Both the position numbers and the translations under genes were made by a program. A model generated the notes under the pieces. That model was not told the origin of the DNA and did no database searches. It saw only the letters and a program-made list of their open reading frames with translations. Below, piece after piece: positions 1-8,609 of a DNA stretch of 64,000 nucleotides (position 1 is the stretch's first letter; the number at the start of each line of letters is the position of its first letter). This DNA comes from DASPGQ01 sp035457705 (GTDB lineage: Bacteria > Acidobacteriota > Vicinamibacteria > Marinacidobacterales > SMYC01). The stretch is from positions 124,001 to 188,000 of the forward strand of contig DATIBD010000039.1 in NCBI GenBank assembly GCA_035457705.1, given 5' to 3'.

Positions 1-106
1 CGGCAACGCCCACCAGGCGCGCCGCCGCGACCTCCGAGTAGACTCGGGTATGGCGAGAACCGAGCTCCCCGATTCCAACCACTCCGACTCGGATCCTCTC
101 AGGCAA
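1..106 (-). CDS. Gfo/Idh/MocA-type oxidoreductase, N-terminal fragment (runs off window)
   Basis: About 35 codons lie inside the window. They read VGVVGIGELGSRH, a Rossmann GxGxxG start typical of NAD(P)-dependent Gfo/Idh/MocA sugar oxidoreductases. The best start is a TTG at 106-104, overlapping the lpxI stop by a few bases, so the two genes are probably co-translated. Members of this family often sit among lpx genes in diderms. GnnA, which oxidises UDP-GlcNAc to make a 3-amino lipid A precursor, is one known case, but too little is visible to assign that role. Family call from sequence; function open. Confidence 0.6.
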   Translation of the reverse strand, partial: MPERIRVGVVGIGELGSRHTRVYSEVAAARLVGVA

Positions 107-923
107 GGTCGACTCCGTAAACGGCGATTCCCTTGGAGTCGGCCAGAGGCAGAAACTCGTCCCGGTCGACCAGCAGGACCCGGCCCGCTTCGAGGGCAAG
201 AGCGGTCGCGTTCGACGCCGACATGGAATCCAGCGTCCCCGGCCCCACGACGGGAACGTCGAATCTCATGTCCTGGCGGGGACGCGCGACCTTGACGACG
301 ACGAAGGGCCCCGTGGCAACCTCCTTGGCGCGCCGGATGGTCCGGTCGGTTCCCTCCATGGCCTCGACCGCCACGATCGCTTTTTCCTTGACCACTACAG
401 TCTGCCCGATATCGAGCTCGGCCAGACCTCTGGCCATCTTGGCGCCGAAACGGATGCTCTCGAGCTCTTTCTGGGTCGGAGGCCGGCCGGCCATCCGCCC
501 CGAGATGGCGAGATGTTCCCGCAGCAAGCTCGTCGAATCGATGAGCTCGACGCCTTCTTCCGCAAGAACGTCGGCCACGGTCTCGAGCATCGCCTGGGTC
601 GTGCGTGCCGGGATGCGCGACAGCACGCGCAGCATCAGCCGGTCGGGTTGAAGGATATCGAAGGCGCGGGCATGGCGCACACGTCCGGCCATGATGGCTT
701 CGCCCACATTGGCCTCACGAAGGATTCTTACCGAGCGGCTGAGCTCCCCGAGACCGACCCAGTGAAAGTCCTCACCTTGCGCCTCCTCGAGTCTCGGATC
801 CGCCGCCCGCTCCACTCCCAGGGTGACGGTTCGAATCCCCAGGCGACGTGCCTCTTCGAGAACGAGAAACGGGAATTTCCCTTCACCGGCAATGAGCCCG
901 AGAACAGACGGTAATTTTTCCAA
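99..923 (-). CDS. lpxI: UDP-2,3-diacylglucosamine pyrophosphatase LpxI
   Basis: The 274-aa protein matches the LpxI (DUF1009) family, which hydrolyses UDP-2,3-diacylglucosamine to lipid X and UMP at the inner membrane and replaces LpxH in many non-enteric diderms. It starts LGLIAGEGKFP and has the family core around residues 55-100 (IMAGRVRHAR) and a C-terminal GPGTLDSMSASNATALALEAGRV-like segment near residues 225-250. The start is a TTG at 923-921; the family motif begins only a few residues later, so a longer form is unlikely. It lies downstream of lpxA in the lipid A block. Confidence 0.92.
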   Translation of the reverse strand: MEKLPSVLGLIAGEGKFPFLVLEEARRLGIRTVTLGVERAADPRLEEAQGEDFHWVGLGELSRSVRILREANVGEAIMAGRVRHARAFDILQPDRLMLRVLSRIPARTTQAMLETVADVLAEEGVELIDSTSLLREHLAISGRMAGRPPTQKELESIRFGAKMARGLAELDIGQTVVVKEKAIVAVEAMEGTDRTIRRAKEVATGPFVVVKVARPRQDMRFDVPVVGPGTLDSMSASNATALALEAGRVLLVDRDEFLPLADSKGIAVYGVDLA

Positions 924-1037
924 GCGGCGGTCGATGGAGAGCTCAACGCGGAGGCGCGGACAGGCAGAGAGACACAGCGCGGCAAATTCTTCTCTGCCCC
1001 TTCACGTCTCGGTCTCCATGCATGTGTATATCTTCCG

Positions 1038-1844
1038 TCATTCAGCGTCTTCACGCCCCCGCTTCACGATCACGCCGCGGTCGGAGGAGCGAACGAACTC
1101 CACGATGGTGCGCACGTCGTCAGACGCGTTATCGGCGAGCCTCTCGACCGCCTGCGAAACGTTCAGGCAGGATTGCTGCAGAACGCGGAAGGCGGCACGA
1201 ATCTGCTCGATACGCTCGCGAGGGAATCCGCGACGCTCCAGTCCGATGGTGTTGGCACCGTACAACCGAGCCCGGTTGCCGACCGTTTTGGAAAAAGGAA
1301 GGACGTCTTTGGTGACCACCGTATAACCGCCGACGAAGGCATAGGTGCCGACACGACAGAACTGGTGAACCCCGCTGTAGGCACTCACGGTGGCGTGGTC
1401 CTCGACCCGGACGTGGCCGCCTAGAGTTGCTGCGTTTCCGAAGATGGTGGAGCTTCCCACGAGGCAATCGTGGGCGACGTGGGTGTAGGCCATGAAGAGG
1501 TTTCGGTTTCCGATTCGGGTTCGCCCTCCTCCGAGAGCCGTGCCCCGGTGTATCGTTACGAACTCCCGGAAGATGTTGTCGTCGCCGATCGTCAGCGAGG
1601 AGACTTCACCCTTGAACTTCAGATCCTGAGGCTCGAGACCGATCGAGGCGAAAGGAAAAATGCGACATCTCTCGCCAATGGTGGTGTAATCGCCGATGAC
1701 CGCGCTCGCCTCGACCACCGTGTCGCGACCGATCTCGACGTGCCCGCCGATAATGCAATACGGGCCGATCCTCGCGCCGTCTCCGATCCGGGCGCCGTGG
1801 TGAACGACTGCAGTGGGGTGGCAGTCCACGGCGGCGGTCCTCAT
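1038..1844 (-). CDS. lpxA: Acyl-ACP--UDP-N-acetylglucosamine O-acyltransferase LpxA
   Basis: The 268-aa protein catalyses the first step of lipid A synthesis, moving a hydroxyacyl chain from ACP to UDP-GlcNAc in the cytosol. The first ~190 residues are left-handed beta-helix hexapeptide repeats (IGxxxxIG patterns), with the catalytic-histidine segment THVAHDCLVGS near residue 125 and the QFCRVG segment after it; the C-terminal helices follow. Length is normal. Its ATG overlaps the fabZ stop by 4 bp (ATGA), so translation is probably coupled. About 115 bases separate it from lpxI. Confidence 0.96.
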   Translation of the reverse strand: MRTAAVDCHPTAVVHHGARIGDGARIGPYCIIGGHVEIGRDTVVEASAVIGDYTTIGERCRIFPFASIGLEPQDLKFKGEVSSLTIGDDNIFREFVTIHRGTALGGGRTRIGNRNLFMAYTHVAHDCLVGSSTIFGNAATLGGHVRVEDHATVSAYSGVHQFCRVGTYAFVGGYTVVTKDVLPFSKTVGNRARLYGANTIGLERRGFPRERIEQIRAAFRVLQQSCLNVSQAVERLADNASDDVRTIVEFVRSSDRGVIVKRGREDAE

Positions 1845-2299
1845 GGCGCGTCCACTCCGGTCAAGGTGAGCTCTGCTTCCGCTGCCAGCTGACCGTCCAC
1901 CTCCGCTCGACCGGACAAGCGGCGAAAGTTCGCCCGGGATTTCGTCAGAGTCACTGTCACCTGGAGCTTGTCTCCGGGCACGACGGTCCGGCGAAACTTT
2001 GCGTGCTCGATGCTGGCGAGATAGAAATTCTTTCCCGAGGCGCTCCCGTCCTCGGGCAGAACCAAGAGCCCCCCCGCCTGCGCCATCGCTTCGAGAATCA
2101 AGACCCCGGGCATCACGGGAAATCCGGGGAAATGCCCCTGAAAAAACTCCTCATTAATCGTGACGTTCTTGTGGGCGACGATCTTGACGTCGGGCTCGAG
2201 ATCGACGACTCGGTCGATCATCAGGAGCGGATACCGGTGAGGCAGCCGACCCCAGATCCATTGTACGTCCTTCTCCTGCTTGTCCGACTTGTCTGTCAT
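1841..2299 (-). CDS. fabZ: 3-hydroxyacyl-ACP dehydratase FabZ
   Basis: The hot-dog-fold dehydratase of fatty acid elongation (about 152 aa from the ATG at 2299). The catalytic histidine lies in GHFPGFPVMPGVL, with the usual Glu in EAMAQAGG one helix later, and the N-terminal LPHRYPLLMIDRV motif is intact. A longer GTG start at 2335 would overlap the skp stop; the ATG is preferred because it gives the normal family length, although neither has a strong ribosome site. It sits directly between skp and lpxA. LpxD, usually in this block, is absent here. Confidence 0.95.
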   Translation of the reverse strand: MTDKSDKQEKDVQWIWGRLPHRYPLLMIDRVVDLEPDVKIVAHKNVTINEEFFQGHFPGFPVMPGVLILEAMAQAGGLLVLPEDGSASGKNFYLASIEHAKFRRTVVPGDKLQVTVTLTKSRANFRRLSGRAEVDGQLAAEAELTLTGVDAP

Positions 2300-2322
2300 G
2301 GGCCGCGAAAGGAGCTGCCTGG

Positions 2323-2868
2323 TCAGCGGTTCCACGAGCTGCTATCGCCGGGCGGCGCCGCTGCGGCCTTAGCGTCGAGTTTCTCCACGACCAGGGCGCT
2401 GATGTCGAGCGAATCGTCGAGCACGAACGTCAGGCCAGGTGTGGCGCGAATGATGAGCCCAATCCCGTTCTCCCTCGCCACTTCTTCCACGATGGGTGCG
2501 AGCTTTTCCTGGAAGGTGGCTTCGCCCTCCTGGCGCTTGACCTCGAACTCGGCCTGAACATCCTCGAGCCACCTCTGCGCCTCGGTCTGCTTGCGCTGAA
2601 TGTCGCGCTGGAGCCGGACCTTTGCATCCTGGGAAAGGATCTCCGAGTTAAGCTTGGCCTGCATCTCTCGGATCTCCTGCTCTTTCTTGGCACGCTCCTC
2701 CATGATCTTGTCGTTCTGCGCCTTTAACGATTCGAAGAGCTTCTTGCCCTCGGCCGACTCGGCAGCGATACGCTCGATGTCGATAACCCGAATCTTCGTT
2801 TCCTGCGCGAGCCCAAGGCCCGGATAGGCGATCAAAACGGCAAGACCTGCCATTTTCCAGAAACTCAT
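2323..2868 (-). CDS. OmpH/Skp-family periplasmic chaperone
   Basis: A 181-aa protein with a signal peptide (short basic start, hydrophobic core, cleavage after GLA near residue 20) followed by a long charged coiled coil, as in Skp, which carries outer-membrane proteins from Sec to the BAM complex. The fold shows as a beta strand (KIRVIDIERI), two long helices rich in Glu, Lys and Gln, and a hydrophobic C-terminal part. The ATG at 2868 has an AAGGAG site 11 bases upstream. It follows bamA, the standard arrangement. Confidence 0.88.
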   Translation of the reverse strand: MSFWKMAGLAVLIAYPGLGLAQETKIRVIDIERIAAESAEGKKLFESLKAQNDKIMEERAKKEQEIREMQAKLNSEILSQDAKVRLQRDIQRKQTEAQRWLEDVQAEFEVKRQEGEATFQEKLAPIVEEVARENGIGLIIRATPGLTFVLDDSLDISALVVEKLDAKAAAAPPGDSSSWNR

Positions 2869-2915
2869 GATTGGCGATACTCCTTCGTTATGCAAAATAT
2901 CCTATGAGCGTGCGC

Positions 2916-5327
2916 TCAGAACGTCGTCCCGATTCCGAATCGAAACGCAGTCGCCGGCTGGAAGGCATCGCGGTGCGGATTATATGCCCAAATCAGCCGG
3001 AACGGTACGTTTAATACCGGGACGAAGAATCGCATCTCCGCGCCGGTGGAGGTTCTCAATTCCTTCAACATCGAGAAACTCCACGCGGTCGTCTCGAGAT
3101 AGGCCTGGCCGGCATCGAAGAACAACACGGCACGCAGCGGTCCAGCCAGGGGAATGTAATATTCGGCGTTGAAAAGCAACATTTTGCTCCCGCCGATGAA
3201 TCGGCCCAACGGGTCGGTGGGGCCTACCGTCCTAATGTCGTATCCCCGGATCTGGTTCTCGCCCCCGAGAAAGAACCGCTCGAAGAACGGGATGCCGGTC
3301 TGCTGAACGTCGAAGATCGCCGTTCCGTCCTCTCCGACCTCCCCATCGATGACGCGACCTTCGGCGAATCCCTTCAGCCACGAAGCCATGGTGCGAAACC
3401 CGAAGCTCGTTGTCCGAGTTACCGGCAGATACCAGACGCCTTCAAATGTCGGCTTGTAGTAGTTCACCGTTCCCCCGAGGATTCCGCCAGCCACCTCGAA
3501 GCTGGTGGTGTAGCGTTTACCCCGGGTGGGAAAGAGCGGGCTGTCGGTCGTGTTGTGCACCAACGACGGTGTGATCTTGCTCTGGGTGAAGTTCCCCTCG
3601 ATTCCGTAGAAGCGAGGGTCGAAGAACCGGCTATCGGTGAAAATGTCGTAATAATTGAGCTGGAGATCGGGGTCCGGCTCCGTCGTCTTGATCACCGAGT
3701 AGTTGTAATTTAGGAACAATCTCGAGAACCGCTTGACCGGAATTCCCCAAATGAGGCTTCCCCCGGTGTCCTGGCGCGTGAACTGGGGGAGCTTGAGCGT
3801 GCGCTTGAAGACATCGAACCCCAGGGTGATGGGGAGATCCATGAAGTAGGGGTCGGTGATCGCGATCTGGAAGTTCCGAGTCCGGCTTCCCGTCTGTAGC
3901 GAGAACGAAGCCGTCTCGCCCCGGCCGAGAAAGTTCGTGGTCGAGAAAGCCAGATTGATGAACGCACCCTCGAGCCCCGATACCCCGCCCCCAAAGGTGA
4001 ACTGGTTGCGGTTCTGCTCGGCGAGGCGGAGGGTGATATCGAGCTTGGCGTCCTCGCCTTCCACGGGTTGGATATCGGGCTGCTCGATCGGCTGGAAGTA
4101 CCCGAGCTGGTTGATCCGGCGGATGGAGGCCTTGAGCAGCTCCATGTTCATGACGTCCTGCTCGTTGAGCCACATCTCTCGCCGGATGACCTTGTCCCTC
4201 GTGGTGGAGTTGCCTTTGAACTCGATGCGGTTCACGAAATATTGCTTGTCCTCGTTGATGTTGATGGTTACGTCCACTACGTCGGACTCGGGAACGGGCC
4301 GCTTGATGGGAAATCCCGTGAACTGAACATACCCGCGGGCGCCGTAGACCTCGCGAAGGCTTTCGAGTCCCTTGGTGATCCGCGATTCGTTGTAGATGTC
4401 TCCAGGACCGAGCTTGAAAAAGGCCTTGATGAACTCCGGGGGAAAAACTTCCGCCCCCTCCACGTCGATGGTTCCGACCTGATACCGCTTGCCCTCGACC
4501 ACGGGGATGGTCAAGTCTAGCCACCTTTTGGGGCTCGTCCAGAGCAAGAATCGCGAATGGCCCTCCTCGTACTCCATCGAAGGCAGCCCGAAGGAGACGT
4601 CGACATAGCCGTTGTCGAGATAGACCTCGCGCACTTTCTCGAGATCCTCGGCATATTGTTCCTCGGTATAGGTGCTTCCACCCATCAAGGCACCCAGGAA
4701 GTGGCTCTCGCGCGTCTTCTTCATCGCCCAGCGGAGCCGCCAATCGTCGTATTTCTCGATGCCCTCGAAGTGGACTCTTCGTATACGAACCTTCTGTTCG
4801 TCGGTGATATCGAAGACCACCTTGACCCCGCCGGTATCGAGCACCTCCACCCGGCTCGACACACCGCCCTCGCTCCGGCCCTTGTCGACGAGCATGGTAC
4901 GGATGATCTTCTCCGCCTTGACGATCTTGGCCGGATCGTAGAAGGAGCCAACGGGGATGGAGGCGTTTTCTTCGGTGAGCTTGTCGGAGATATCGGTTGC
5001 CGATAGCTCTTTCGAGCCTACGAAGTCGAGCGCCTGGACTCGGGGGCGTTCGATGACGATGTAAGTGACGATCTTCCCCCGCTCTCCATCGGTGACTTCC
5101 AGCGTCAGGTCGTCGAGGAAACCGGTGTTCCAGAGCTCGCGATAGTCGCGAAGCGCTTGCTCGCGCTCGTAAGGGTCCCCGACTTTCTGTGTGAGATGGA
5201 ACCGGTAAGTCTCGGCATCGACGACGACATTGCCCTGGATCTCGATGCGCTCGATGCTGTCCTGCTGCATCGCGCTCGCAATGGAAGAAAGGAGTAAGAA
5301 AGCGCCGAAGCGCGGAAGTCTGGGCAT
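2916..5327 (-). CDS. bamA: Outer membrane protein assembly factor BamA
   Basis: About 803 aa: a signal peptide, then POTRA repeats over roughly residues 20-430, and a C-terminal Omp85 beta-barrel. The barrel carries the family loop in the variant form QIRGYDIR and ends in Phe (FRFGIGTTF), the expected beta-signal. It inserts beta-barrel proteins into the outer membrane. The ATG at 5327 was chosen over an upstream TTG (5354) because it directly opens the signal peptide and has a purine-rich AAAGGGAA stretch upstream. Next to skp, its functional partner. Confidence 0.95.
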   Translation of the reverse strand: MPRLPRFGAFLLLSSIASAMQQDSIERIEIQGNVVVDAETYRFHLTQKVGDPYEREQALRDYRELWNTGFLDDLTLEVTDGERGKIVTYIVIERPRVQALDFVGSKELSATDISDKLTEENASIPVGSFYDPAKIVKAEKIIRTMLVDKGRSEGGVSSRVEVLDTGGVKVVFDITDEQKVRIRRVHFEGIEKYDDWRLRWAMKKTRESHFLGALMGGSTYTEEQYAEDLEKVREVYLDNGYVDVSFGLPSMEYEEGHSRFLLWTSPKRWLDLTIPVVEGKRYQVGTIDVEGAEVFPPEFIKAFFKLGPGDIYNESRITKGLESLREVYGARGYVQFTGFPIKRPVPESDVVDVTININEDKQYFVNRIEFKGNSTTRDKVIRREMWLNEQDVMNMELLKASIRRINQLGYFQPIEQPDIQPVEGEDAKLDITLRLAEQNRNQFTFGGGVSGLEGAFINLAFSTTNFLGRGETASFSLQTGSRTRNFQIAITDPYFMDLPITLGFDVFKRTLKLPQFTRQDTGGSLIWGIPVKRFSRLFLNYNYSVIKTTEPDPDLQLNYYDIFTDSRFFDPRFYGIEGNFTQSKITPSLVHNTTDSPLFPTRGKRYTTSFEVAGGILGGTVNYYKPTFEGVWYLPVTRTTSFGFRTMASWLKGFAEGRVIDGEVGEDGTAIFDVQQTGIPFFERFFLGGENQIRGYDIRTVGPTDPLGRFIGGSKMLLFNAEYYIPLAGPLRAVLFFDAGQAYLETTAWSFSMLKELRTSTGAEMRFFVPVLNVPFRLIWAYNPHRDAFQPATAFRFGIGTTF

Positions 5328-5363
5328 GACGGATTCCCTTTTATGAACAGACAAAAGTATCGC

Positions 5364-7796
5364 TCAGACGGACAGCGGCTCTTCGACCGGGTCCGTCTGC
5401 CGCAGCCCGAGCTTGTCCCCGTCGGCAAAGATCTCGACGGGTTGCCCCGGCTTGACCGACCCGCGAATGAAAGCTTCCGAAAGCGGATCCTCGACGTACT
5501 TCTGCAGCGCCCGCCTCAGCGGACGCGCCCCGTAGGAGCGATCCCGACAGGTGCTCTCGATGATCCAGTCGACCGCGTCGGCGGTGAGAGCGACCTCAAG
5601 CTTCCGGTCTTTCAAAACGCGGTTCATCTGTTCGGTCAGGAGCGCCACGATCTTCCTGAGATCGTTGTCGTTCAGGGCGTCGAAGACGATGATCTCGTCG
5701 ATTCGGTTTATGAACTCGGGGTTGAACGTCTTCTTGACCTCTCCCATTACCATGTCCTGGATTCGAATCGATGCGCTGTCGTCGTCGTTCGACTGAAATC
5801 CGACCCGGCCGCGTTTCTCGATGAAGCGCGCTCCGATATTCGAGGTCATGATTATGATGGCGTTCTTGAAATCAATGGTGTTTCCGAGCCCGTCGGTCAA
5901 CTGCCCGTCCTCGAAGACCTGAAGCAGGATGTTGAAGACGTCCGGATGGGCCTTTTCGATCTCATCGAGCAAAATTACGCAATAGGGGTTTCGCTTGACC
6001 TTTTCGGTGAGCTGCCCCCCCTCCTCGTGACCCACGTAGCCTGGCGGCGAGCCGATGAGTTTGGAGACCGAATGCTTCTCCATGTACTCGCTCATGTCGA
6101 ACCGGATGAGCGCCTTCTCCGTCCCGAAGAGAAAGTCGGCGAGCGAGCGCGCAGCTTCCGTCTTGCCCACGCCCGTCGGACCTAGAAAAATGAACGAGCC
6201 CACGGGTCGATAGGGGTTCTTCAACCCTGCCCGGGAGCGGCGAATCGCCCGCGAGATGCAGGAGACCGCCTCGGTCTGGCTCACGATCCGTTTGTGCAGC
6301 TCCTGTTCCATCCGAAGGAGCTTCGCGCTCTCTTCTTCTTTGATCGAAGACAGCGGAATGCCGGTCCACCGCGATACGACCTCATCGATGTCACGTCTCT
6401 CGACGATGGGTCGGTCGAAGTTCTTGAGCTCCCATCGCTCGCGTATGAACTGAAGACTCTCTCGCTGGGCGATCTCCTCGTCGCGATACATGGCCGCGCG
6501 CTCGAAGTCCTTGTTCGCAATGGCGTTATCCATGCGGTCGGCGATGACCCGAATTCGTTTCTTGACGTCTGCGAAGTCGGTGGAAAAAGTCGACTCCCTG
6601 AGCTTCACCCGCGATCCCGCCTCATCGAGCAAATCGATCGATTTGTCGGGCAGGAAGCGGTCGGTGATATAGCGATGCGCTTGATAAACGGCTGCCTCCA
6701 CCGCCTCGGCGGAGTATGACACGTGATGGAACGCTTCGTACCGCTCCTTGATGCCCTCGAGGATCCGAATGGTGTCGGCCTCGGTCGGGCTCGAGACCTT
6801 GACGCCCTGGAACCGCCGTTCGAGGCTGCGATCCCGCTCGATGTACTTCCGGTACTCCGCCGGGGTGGTCGCCCCGATGCATTGGATCTCGCCCCGGGAG
6901 AGTGCGGGCTTGAGGATGTTCGCGGCGTCGAGCGATCCCTCGGCCGAGCCCGCTCCCACGAGCGTATGCAGCTCGTCGATGAAGATGATGACGTTCTTGT
7001 TGTCGGTCAGCTCCTTCATGATCGTCTTGAGCCGTTCCTCGAACTGACCGCGGTACTTGGTCCCGGCGACGATGAGGGAGATGTCGAGAGCGAGAATGCG
7101 CTTGTCGGCGAGAAACAGAGGAACGTCTCCCCGCACGATTTTGTTGGCGAGTCCTTCCACGATGGCCGTCTTGCCTACGCCGGGCTCCCCGATCAGCACG
7201 GGATTGTTCTTCGTGCGCCGGCAGAGGACTTGAATCGTTCGCTCGAGCTCGCCCTCCCGCCCGATCAGCGGGTCGAGCTGGCCCCGACTGGCTGCTTCGG
7301 TAAGGTCTCGACTGAACTCGGTCAGAAGTGGCGTTTCTTTGGCCTTCGACATCGTCGCCTTCTGGTTCAATTCCTGAACAATGTCCTCGCGAACCGTGGT
7401 GATACGCAAGCCGCGCTCGTGAAGAATGGTCGCGGCAACGGATTTCTCTTCGCGGAGAATTCCGAGCAGAATGTGCTCCGTGCCGATGTAGTTGTGGACG
7501 AGACGTTCGGCCTCCTCGGCGGCGAACGTCAAGACCTTCTTCGATTCGAGAGAAAGCGGAATCTCGACGGATGTCGAGACCTGATCGCGAATGACGATGC
7601 GCCCCTCGATCTCCTTGCGGATGCTCTCCATCGACAGATGCGACTTCGAGAAGATGCGGCTCGTGAGTCCCTTGCCTTCTCGAATCAGCCCGAGCAGGAG
7701 GTGCTCGGTCTCGATGGAACTGCTGCCCAGCTGTGCGGCTTCATAGCGGGCGAAAAAGATGACGCGCTTTGCCCGCTCGGTGTATCGCTCGAACAT
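5364..7796 (-). CDS. clpC: ATP-dependent Clp protease ATP-binding subunit ClpC
   Basis: An 810-aa Hsp100 unfoldase. Order: double Clp_N domain (1-150), first AAA+ module with Walker A GEPGVGKTA near residue 205 and Walker B IIFIDELHT, a UVR-like segment (ANKDFERAAMYRDEEIA) near 420, and a second AAA+ module with GPTGVGKTE near 540 and LLDEIEKAHP. The UVR segment and short middle region identify ClpC rather than ClpA or ClpB. It probably feeds ClpP, which is not in the window. The ATG follows a GGGGAGGAAC ribosome site and an extended -10 promoter. Confidence 0.95.
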   Translation of the reverse strand: MFERYTERAKRVIFFARYEAAQLGSSSIETEHLLLGLIREGKGLTSRIFSKSHLSMESIRKEIEGRIVIRDQVSTSVEIPLSLESKKVLTFAAEEAERLVHNYIGTEHILLGILREEKSVAATILHERGLRITTVREDIVQELNQKATMSKAKETPLLTEFSRDLTEAASRGQLDPLIGREGELERTIQVLCRRTKNNPVLIGEPGVGKTAIVEGLANKIVRGDVPLFLADKRILALDISLIVAGTKYRGQFEERLKTIMKELTDNKNVIIFIDELHTLVGAGSAEGSLDAANILKPALSRGEIQCIGATTPAEYRKYIERDRSLERRFQGVKVSSPTEADTIRILEGIKERYEAFHHVSYSAEAVEAAVYQAHRYITDRFLPDKSIDLLDEAGSRVKLRESTFSTDFADVKKRIRVIADRMDNAIANKDFERAAMYRDEEIAQRESLQFIRERWELKNFDRPIVERRDIDEVVSRWTGIPLSSIKEEESAKLLRMEQELHKRIVSQTEAVSCISRAIRRSRAGLKNPYRPVGSFIFLGPTGVGKTEAARSLADFLFGTEKALIRFDMSEYMEKHSVSKLIGSPPGYVGHEEGGQLTEKVKRNPYCVILLDEIEKAHPDVFNILLQVFEDGQLTDGLGNTIDFKNAIIIMTSNIGARFIEKRGRVGFQSNDDDSASIRIQDMVMGEVKKTFNPEFINRIDEIIVFDALNDNDLRKIVALLTEQMNRVLKDRKLEVALTADAVDWIIESTCRDRSYGARPLRRALQKYVEDPLSEAFIRGSVKPGQPVEIFADGDKLGLRQTDPVEEPLSV

Positions 7797-7821
7797 GTTC
7801 CTCCCCGAACTGCTGGTTCGG

Positions 7822-7827
7822 ATTATA
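7822..7827 (-). promoter_or_regulatory. clpC promoter, extended -10 (TGnTATAAT)
   Basis: Read on the minus strand, a perfect TATAAT preceded by TGA lies 25 bases upstream of the clpC ATG; the -35 region is poor, as expected of extended -10 promoters. A GTTAAC palindrome lies just upstream. No heat-shock operator such as CIRCE was recognised. Confidence 0.6.
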
Positions 7828-7925
7828 TCACACCGAGTTAACTCATTCTGTAATTTAAAGTTGTTGTGCTTACAGGCCGCGATCTCGAGGTCGTTTGCCG
7901 AACCGATGATCCGTCCCGCTCACGG

Positions 7926-8603
7926 CTACGGCGACTCCGCCTCGTCGACGCGGCCGTCCTCCATGCGGAGGACCCGGTCACAAACCGAAGCGACTACGTT
8001 GCTGTGCGTTACGACGATGGACGTGAGGCCGCGACGCTCGTGCAACGACCGGAGGAGGGCCACCAGATCCCGGCTCGTGGCGGTATCGAGGTTTCCCGTC
8101 GGCTCGTCGGCGAGAACCAGGCGGGGATCGTTCACCAGCGCGCGAGCGACGGCGACGCGCTGTTGTTCTCCGCCGGAGAGCTGCGCGGGCCGATGAAAAG
8201 ACCGATCTCGGAGACCAAGCGCGGCAAGCACCTCACGAGCCCGTGCGGCAGCCTCCTCCCGCGACGCGCGGGCGATCCGGAGAGGCATCGCCACGTTCTC
8301 GAGCGCGGTGAACTCCGGCAGGAGATGATGGAACTGAAAAATGAATCCGATCGTCTCGTTGCGCAGTCGTGTGCGCTCCTCCTCGTCGAGCGCGAAGAGG
8401 TCGTTTCCCTCGAGGAGCACCTTCCCCTCGTCAGGAACGTCCAGCGTGCCGAGCACGTGCATCAATGTGCTCTTCCCCACTCCGGAGGCGCCGACTACGG
8501 CCACCATCTCGCCTTCGGCAACCCGAAGGTCGACGCCACGGAGCACCGGTACGTTCCGGCCGTCGGTGCGGTAGGTCTTTACCAGGTTTCGCGCCTCGAG
8601 CAT
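7926..8603 (-). CDS. lolD: Lipoprotein-releasing ABC transporter ATPase LolD
   Basis: A 225-aa ABC ATPase with Walker A GASGVGKST near residue 38, Q-loop FQFHHLLPEFTALENV, signature LSGGEQQR and Walker B LVLADEPTG. The Q-loop surroundings and neighbourhood place it in the LolD/MacB branch. With the permease encoded 6 bases downstream it would extract lipoproteins from the inner membrane and hand them to LolA. Both genes are on the minus strand after lysS. Confidence 0.93.
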   Translation of the reverse strand: MLEARNLVKTYRTDGRNVPVLRGVDLRVAEGEMVAVVGASGVGKSTLMHVLGTLDVPDEGKVLLEGNDLFALDEEERTRLRNETIGFIFQFHHLLPEFTALENVAMPLRIARASREEAAARAREVLAALGLRDRSFHRPAQLSGGEQQRVAVARALVNDPRLVLADEPTGNLDTATSRDLVALLRSLHERRGLTSIVVTHSNVVASVCDRVLRMEDGRVDEAESP

Positions 8604-8609
8604 GAGGTG

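Noticed and set aside
5328..5354. Longer BamA start (TTG at 5354)
   Set aside because: It would add a polar stretch before the signal peptide; the ATG at 5327 opens the signal directly.
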